The translations under genes were made by a program, and so were the position numbers. From contig CM075101.1 of NCBI GenBank assembly GCA_037576195.1, forward strand, positions 31,992,001-32,056,000: a stretch of 64,000 nt of DNA, read 5' to 3'. Source of the DNA: Phytoseiulus persimilis. Taxonomy: Eukaryota; Arthropoda; Arachnida; Mesostigmata; Phytoseiidae. Shown in pieces: positions 60,873-64,000 of the stretch (position 1 is its first letter; each line of letters opens with the position of its first letter). The notes beneath the pieces were generated by a model. The model was not told the origin of the DNA. It did not search any database and was given only the letters and a program-made list of their open reading frames with translations.

Positions 60873-61567
60873 TTCGCGACACGAGCTAGCGTAACTGGAC
60901 TGGCGGAGCGTTCGGCCAGCGACAGGCTGACCCGCCGGCGGACAGGGAACACGACAAGCGGGCATCACTGACGAGGCTTGAGGGTTCGAGTTCGAGCGAC
61001 AGCTTGTGATGTAAATAATAATCTGAATACACTTCGAATACCACTGTTTGATGTATCTGATATGCCTAATTGTTTTGGTCTCAGACTGATGTCGATGGTG
61101 CAAAAATTTACGGTCATATGTCACGAGCACGCCAAACTTCGAGAGGAGTGGGTGAGATCCTCACATGGTTTTTTCTTTAATAAAATCCTAGTTCTGTGTC
61201 GTGAAAACCGCCCCTTTCATCTGAAATCGCAGGAACGCCATTCGAATACGTCGGCAGAGACAGTTCCCGACTTCCTCGAAAATGCTCTATCCGCGAAGCC
61301 TCGCACGGTTCAAGGATGATATCCGTCGCTGGTCGGGAATCGCAGTCGAAGTATTCGTGTCCGCGTGCCGCAAGTCCAATTTCCAACTCGAAACCGTTAT
61401 CGAACCGTCACAGCTGATGCTCAACTACGGATTTGATGAATTTGACGAGCGACGAAACCCGTGCAAACACCTGGGGTATGTAGGGCTCGGGGCAGGCACA
61501 ATGCGGGCAGATTGAGCTGGTCTCGCCATACGATGTGATCCCGACCTGGAACCCGGCTTATATGAGC
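60873..61567 (+). other. 3' region of RBBP6 with a coding-like exon
   Basis: AATAAA at about 61178-61183 may end RBBP6. A plus-strand frame at 61282-61475 (MLYPRSLARFKDDIRRWSGI, then ETVIEPSQLMLNYGFDEFDE) has good codon use and ends in a donor (GG/gtatgt), but no partner exon or family was recognised. Confidence 0.35.
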
Positions 61568-63013
61568 TCAAGCAGCCGGCGGAGAAATGTTCAAATCAGC
61601 TTCAGGTTTTCTGATCGTCTCTAGGATGTTAGTTGGGCGGTCGACTCCGTGGTCAGTCGATTGAAACAGGGAGCCACAGACCTGGTAAAAGCTTCCGTTC
61701 ACGATCTGCATCGCAGGCCCCCCGGAGTCTCCCTGCAAGAGCAGCGAACTCAAGTTCTTGGTTTACGTCGTCTTTGATCGTGTTTAAGTTCTGCCCGTGG
61801 GTGAAACTTACTCTACAAACACTTTTTAGGCCTTTGAATATGCACAGGTCAGTCTCTGCGCTGTTCCCCATCAATCTTCGACATTCGCTCTCCGATGGTG
61901 AAAGGATTCGGCTCAGAGTGTACTTCAGAGAAGGCGCGCTCACGGCCGGATCTCCTATGAAAAGCGTCTGCTTTCAGACTCCGTGACGTGGCTTTGAGAT
62001 CATGCTGTATCCTGCACTCTTCCAACAGGAATCGTCAAGGGTATTCTGTCATCGATGAATGTATCTGGAGTCGGATCCAAGCTCTCAGGGTGCGAGAATC
62101 GCGCGTCCGATCGCCTCGAAGAGAGCTTTGCCTCGTTGAAATGGTCGCGACGTCTTCGGATATAACAGGAAGCTCATGAACTGCTGAGAATACTTGCGCG
62201 CGACGAGGACGAATCACTCACCCGTAGCTCCAAAGCCCGCTATGATCACGGCTGTTTCAGGCTCAGCCGCGAATTCCTCTGATATGCATATCGGTTGAAC
62301 CCTCGGGCCTGTTCTGAGTTTTCTGGCGAGGGACAGTATCCAAACATCTCTATTAGTTTTGCCCCCATTGTGTGTTCCTGCGTCGTATTCAGGATGTCTG
62401 GGGAATGATTGAACACGTCAACGGCGTCGTTCGCACAAAAGTCAAGTTTTCAGGAAATGAGAGGGGAAAAGGCTCTCTCGTCAACGGACCACGGTAAATA
62501 TCCAAAACGGAAATCCTCACCGATGACCTGCTTCGACTCCCACCACGTGACCCCTTCCGCCTACTTTATTGGTTCCATACACGTCGGATAGCTCGTGAAT
62601 CCTGGAAGCACATCAACGTGGAGTTCAGAGGCCAGATGTCTGCTCCTCCCCAAGTATGTCCCGACTCGATTTCCGACTCGACTTCACTTGCTCCGGTCGG
62701 AACGAGGCTTCCGGGGGGTGCGGCCATCGAGCGGTCATCGTTCATCATTCCCTATTTCCTACCAGCAAAATGTTTGACTGCGTTCCGCAGCGCTTTATGG
62801 GCAACTTCTGAAGATGCCGATGGACAGATACTCTGGGACACACCACTCACGGTTTTTTGCAGTGACCCGCAGTCAGCACATGACGTGGTGTGATTAGAGT
62901 TCCGGTGCAGTGAACATCCCCGCGGTACAGAACGGCGACAACCCACGGGGACTGAAAGCTGCCTGCGTCGTCGCCTCCCCGCACCCGACCGCTCAGGGAT
63001 GGGAAACCACAAC
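61568..63013 (-). CDS. Chymotrypsin-fold serine protease (S1), partial model
   Basis: Extracellular or lysosomal-route protease. Exon 63013-62851 has CGFPSLSGRV, the activation site region (GRVRGGDDAG), and the histidine box (VLTAGHC). Exon 62397-62222 has HPEYDAG and the aspartate (NRDVWILSLARKL), then RVQPICISEEF and AVIIAGFGATG. Exon 61954-61812 has SPSESECRRLMG and SVCR, and 61732-61568 starts GDSGGPAMQIVNG and ends ISPPAA. The triad His-Asp-Ser is intact. The residue six before the serine is Ser (SVCRGDSGG), which in this fold points to chymotrypsin-like specificity. Two internal segments (62850-62398 and 62221-61955) and the first exon with the signal peptide were not resolved. The activation site reads R/VRGG instead of R/IVGG. 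Confidence 0.75.
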
Positions 63014-64000
63014 CTGAAATCATGTTTTTTCCGCATTCGAAGACTAGAAAAGTAGTGAGTCAGTCGACTATGAGGATCGTGTTGACGCTTGATCTCCGAG
63101 TGACTAGCTACCCTCGACGCTGAGCAGTTTCCCAGGGTGGCTCGCTGCGAACGGAACTTGATGTAAAGTTAGCTGAATCACACCGATCAAAATCACGCGA
63201 AGAAACATTCCTCGGCGATTTCTGGAATCATTTAATCATGAAATGAGGTGTTGGATAGGCGCATCCAGATCCTTCGAGGACAATCCGTTTCAAGAATCGT
63301 GACGCTCCTCTGATTCATTGGTTCCGAACAACGCTTAGTAATTTTTTTTTCTGTCAGGCCGAGATTCTCAATAGGAATGACAGTGAACGCCTGGTGGAGG
63401 ATGCTTCTCCATGAAAATTCGTCTCGAGGGAACCGGGTGGCCTCGGACTCCACTGCTCCTGGGATTTCCGGGCCACAAACACATTCCGCCATTGCAGGTG
63501 AATGAAAGTCACCTCTGCAACCCTCGATGAGGAGCTCATCTCACTGTTCCGAGCAAGCCTCCTATTCTGAGCAACGAGCCCTCTGTCTGGGCCAACAGAT
63601 CCACCGTGTCAAGGGTGCGCCCATGCTCGGCGCTTTTCTGCAGCAAACAGCCTCAAGATTCGGGGCATGGTGACCCGATTCATTCAAATCGGCGAATCAT
63701 TTCTTCTACAAGGACAGAGAACTGTGAGATTTCGGCCTGAAGCCGTGGATCAGTTTATGTTCAATTGGCTCGTGCTCGCGGCTGAGCGAGAAGAGCTTTC
63801 ACCTTTCTCGAACGTCACCTTTCTAAACCTTTTGCCAAAGGGACTAGGTCACAAGATAATGAGCTCGATGACGGAGAAGTCGAGTATCAATGCATGATTC
63901 TGAATATAGGTAATCGAGCGTCTTTATCTCTCCGCGTTTCAACATCACCGTTCGCTTCCCCTCCGAACGGTCAGAGGACCTCCCAACTGCCTTGCTCGGC
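63014..64000. other. Window end, possible upstream exons
   Basis: The 5' exons of the protease should lie here on the minus strand but were not identified. A plus-strand frame near 63545-63665 (LGQQIHRVKGAPMLGAFLQQ) is coding-like but unsupported. Confidence 0.35.

Noticed and set aside
57500-60900. Several long antisense frames under the RS- and Lys-rich part of RBBP6.
   Set aside because: They are complements of low-complexity coding sequence, such as poly-Leu/Ser/Arg opposite Lys/Glu/Ser codons.
1-64000. A dedicated new multi-gene system, CRISPR array or operon.
   Set aside because: The window is eukaryotic with independent housekeeping genes. No direct-repeat array or polycistronic arrangement was seen.

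Overview
This is eukaryotic nuclear DNA. Genes lie on both strands, coding exons are joined by GT-AG introns mostly of 50 to 150 bases, and AATAAA signals follow several stop codons. The gene set (dynactin p150, LAMMER kinase, MBD2/3, RBBP6, CHID1, ITFG1, MIC10, NDUFAF5, MTG2, MARCHF5, PRRC1) is that of an animal. The compact layout, one MBD2/3-type gene and the mix of intronless and short-intron genes fit an arthropod, possibly a mite; this is inference and no species is claimed.

Layout. Bases 1-3950 hold intronless MTG2. From 3958 to 11488 lies MARCHF5, whose last intron (4963-11335) contains two other complete genes, ITFG1 on the minus strand and NDUFAF5 on the plus strand, and the 3' end of a third, unrecognised minus-strand gene. 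11.5-19.4 kb is gene-poor and repeat-rich: a degraded LINE on the minus strand, a second LINE fragment on the plus strand beside it, and a 608-base foldback element with 8-base target duplications. At 21-30.5 kb sit the intronless LAMMER kinase (-) and dynactin p150 (+). A small putative secreted-protein gene lies antisense in a p150 intron.

30.8-39.7 kb holds an intronless secreted FnIII-like protein (+), PRRC1 (-), an unrecognised two-exon gene (+) and CHID1 (+). 41.9-47.5 kb has an intronless C2H2/MULE-transposase/SWIM gene (-), MBD2/3 (+) and MIC10 (-). 47.5-53.7 kb is almost empty apart from an inverted pair of related short coding-like sequences. 53.8-60.9 kb is RBBP6 (+). 61.6-63.0 kb is a chymotrypsin-fold serine protease (-), incomplete as reconstructed.

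Four genes act in mitochondria (MTG2 in mitoribosome assembly, MARCHF5 in outer-membrane ubiquitination, NDUFAF5 in complex I assembly, MIC10 at crista junctions), but they are not co-oriented and I see no operon-like logic. No CRISPR array, tRNA or rRNA was recognised. Splice sites were chosen by eye from GT/AG context, reading frame and family alignment from memory; first exons are the weakest part. The strongest surprises are the gene nest in MARCHF5, the antisense gene in the p150 intron, the C2H2-MULE-SWIM gene and the foldback element.
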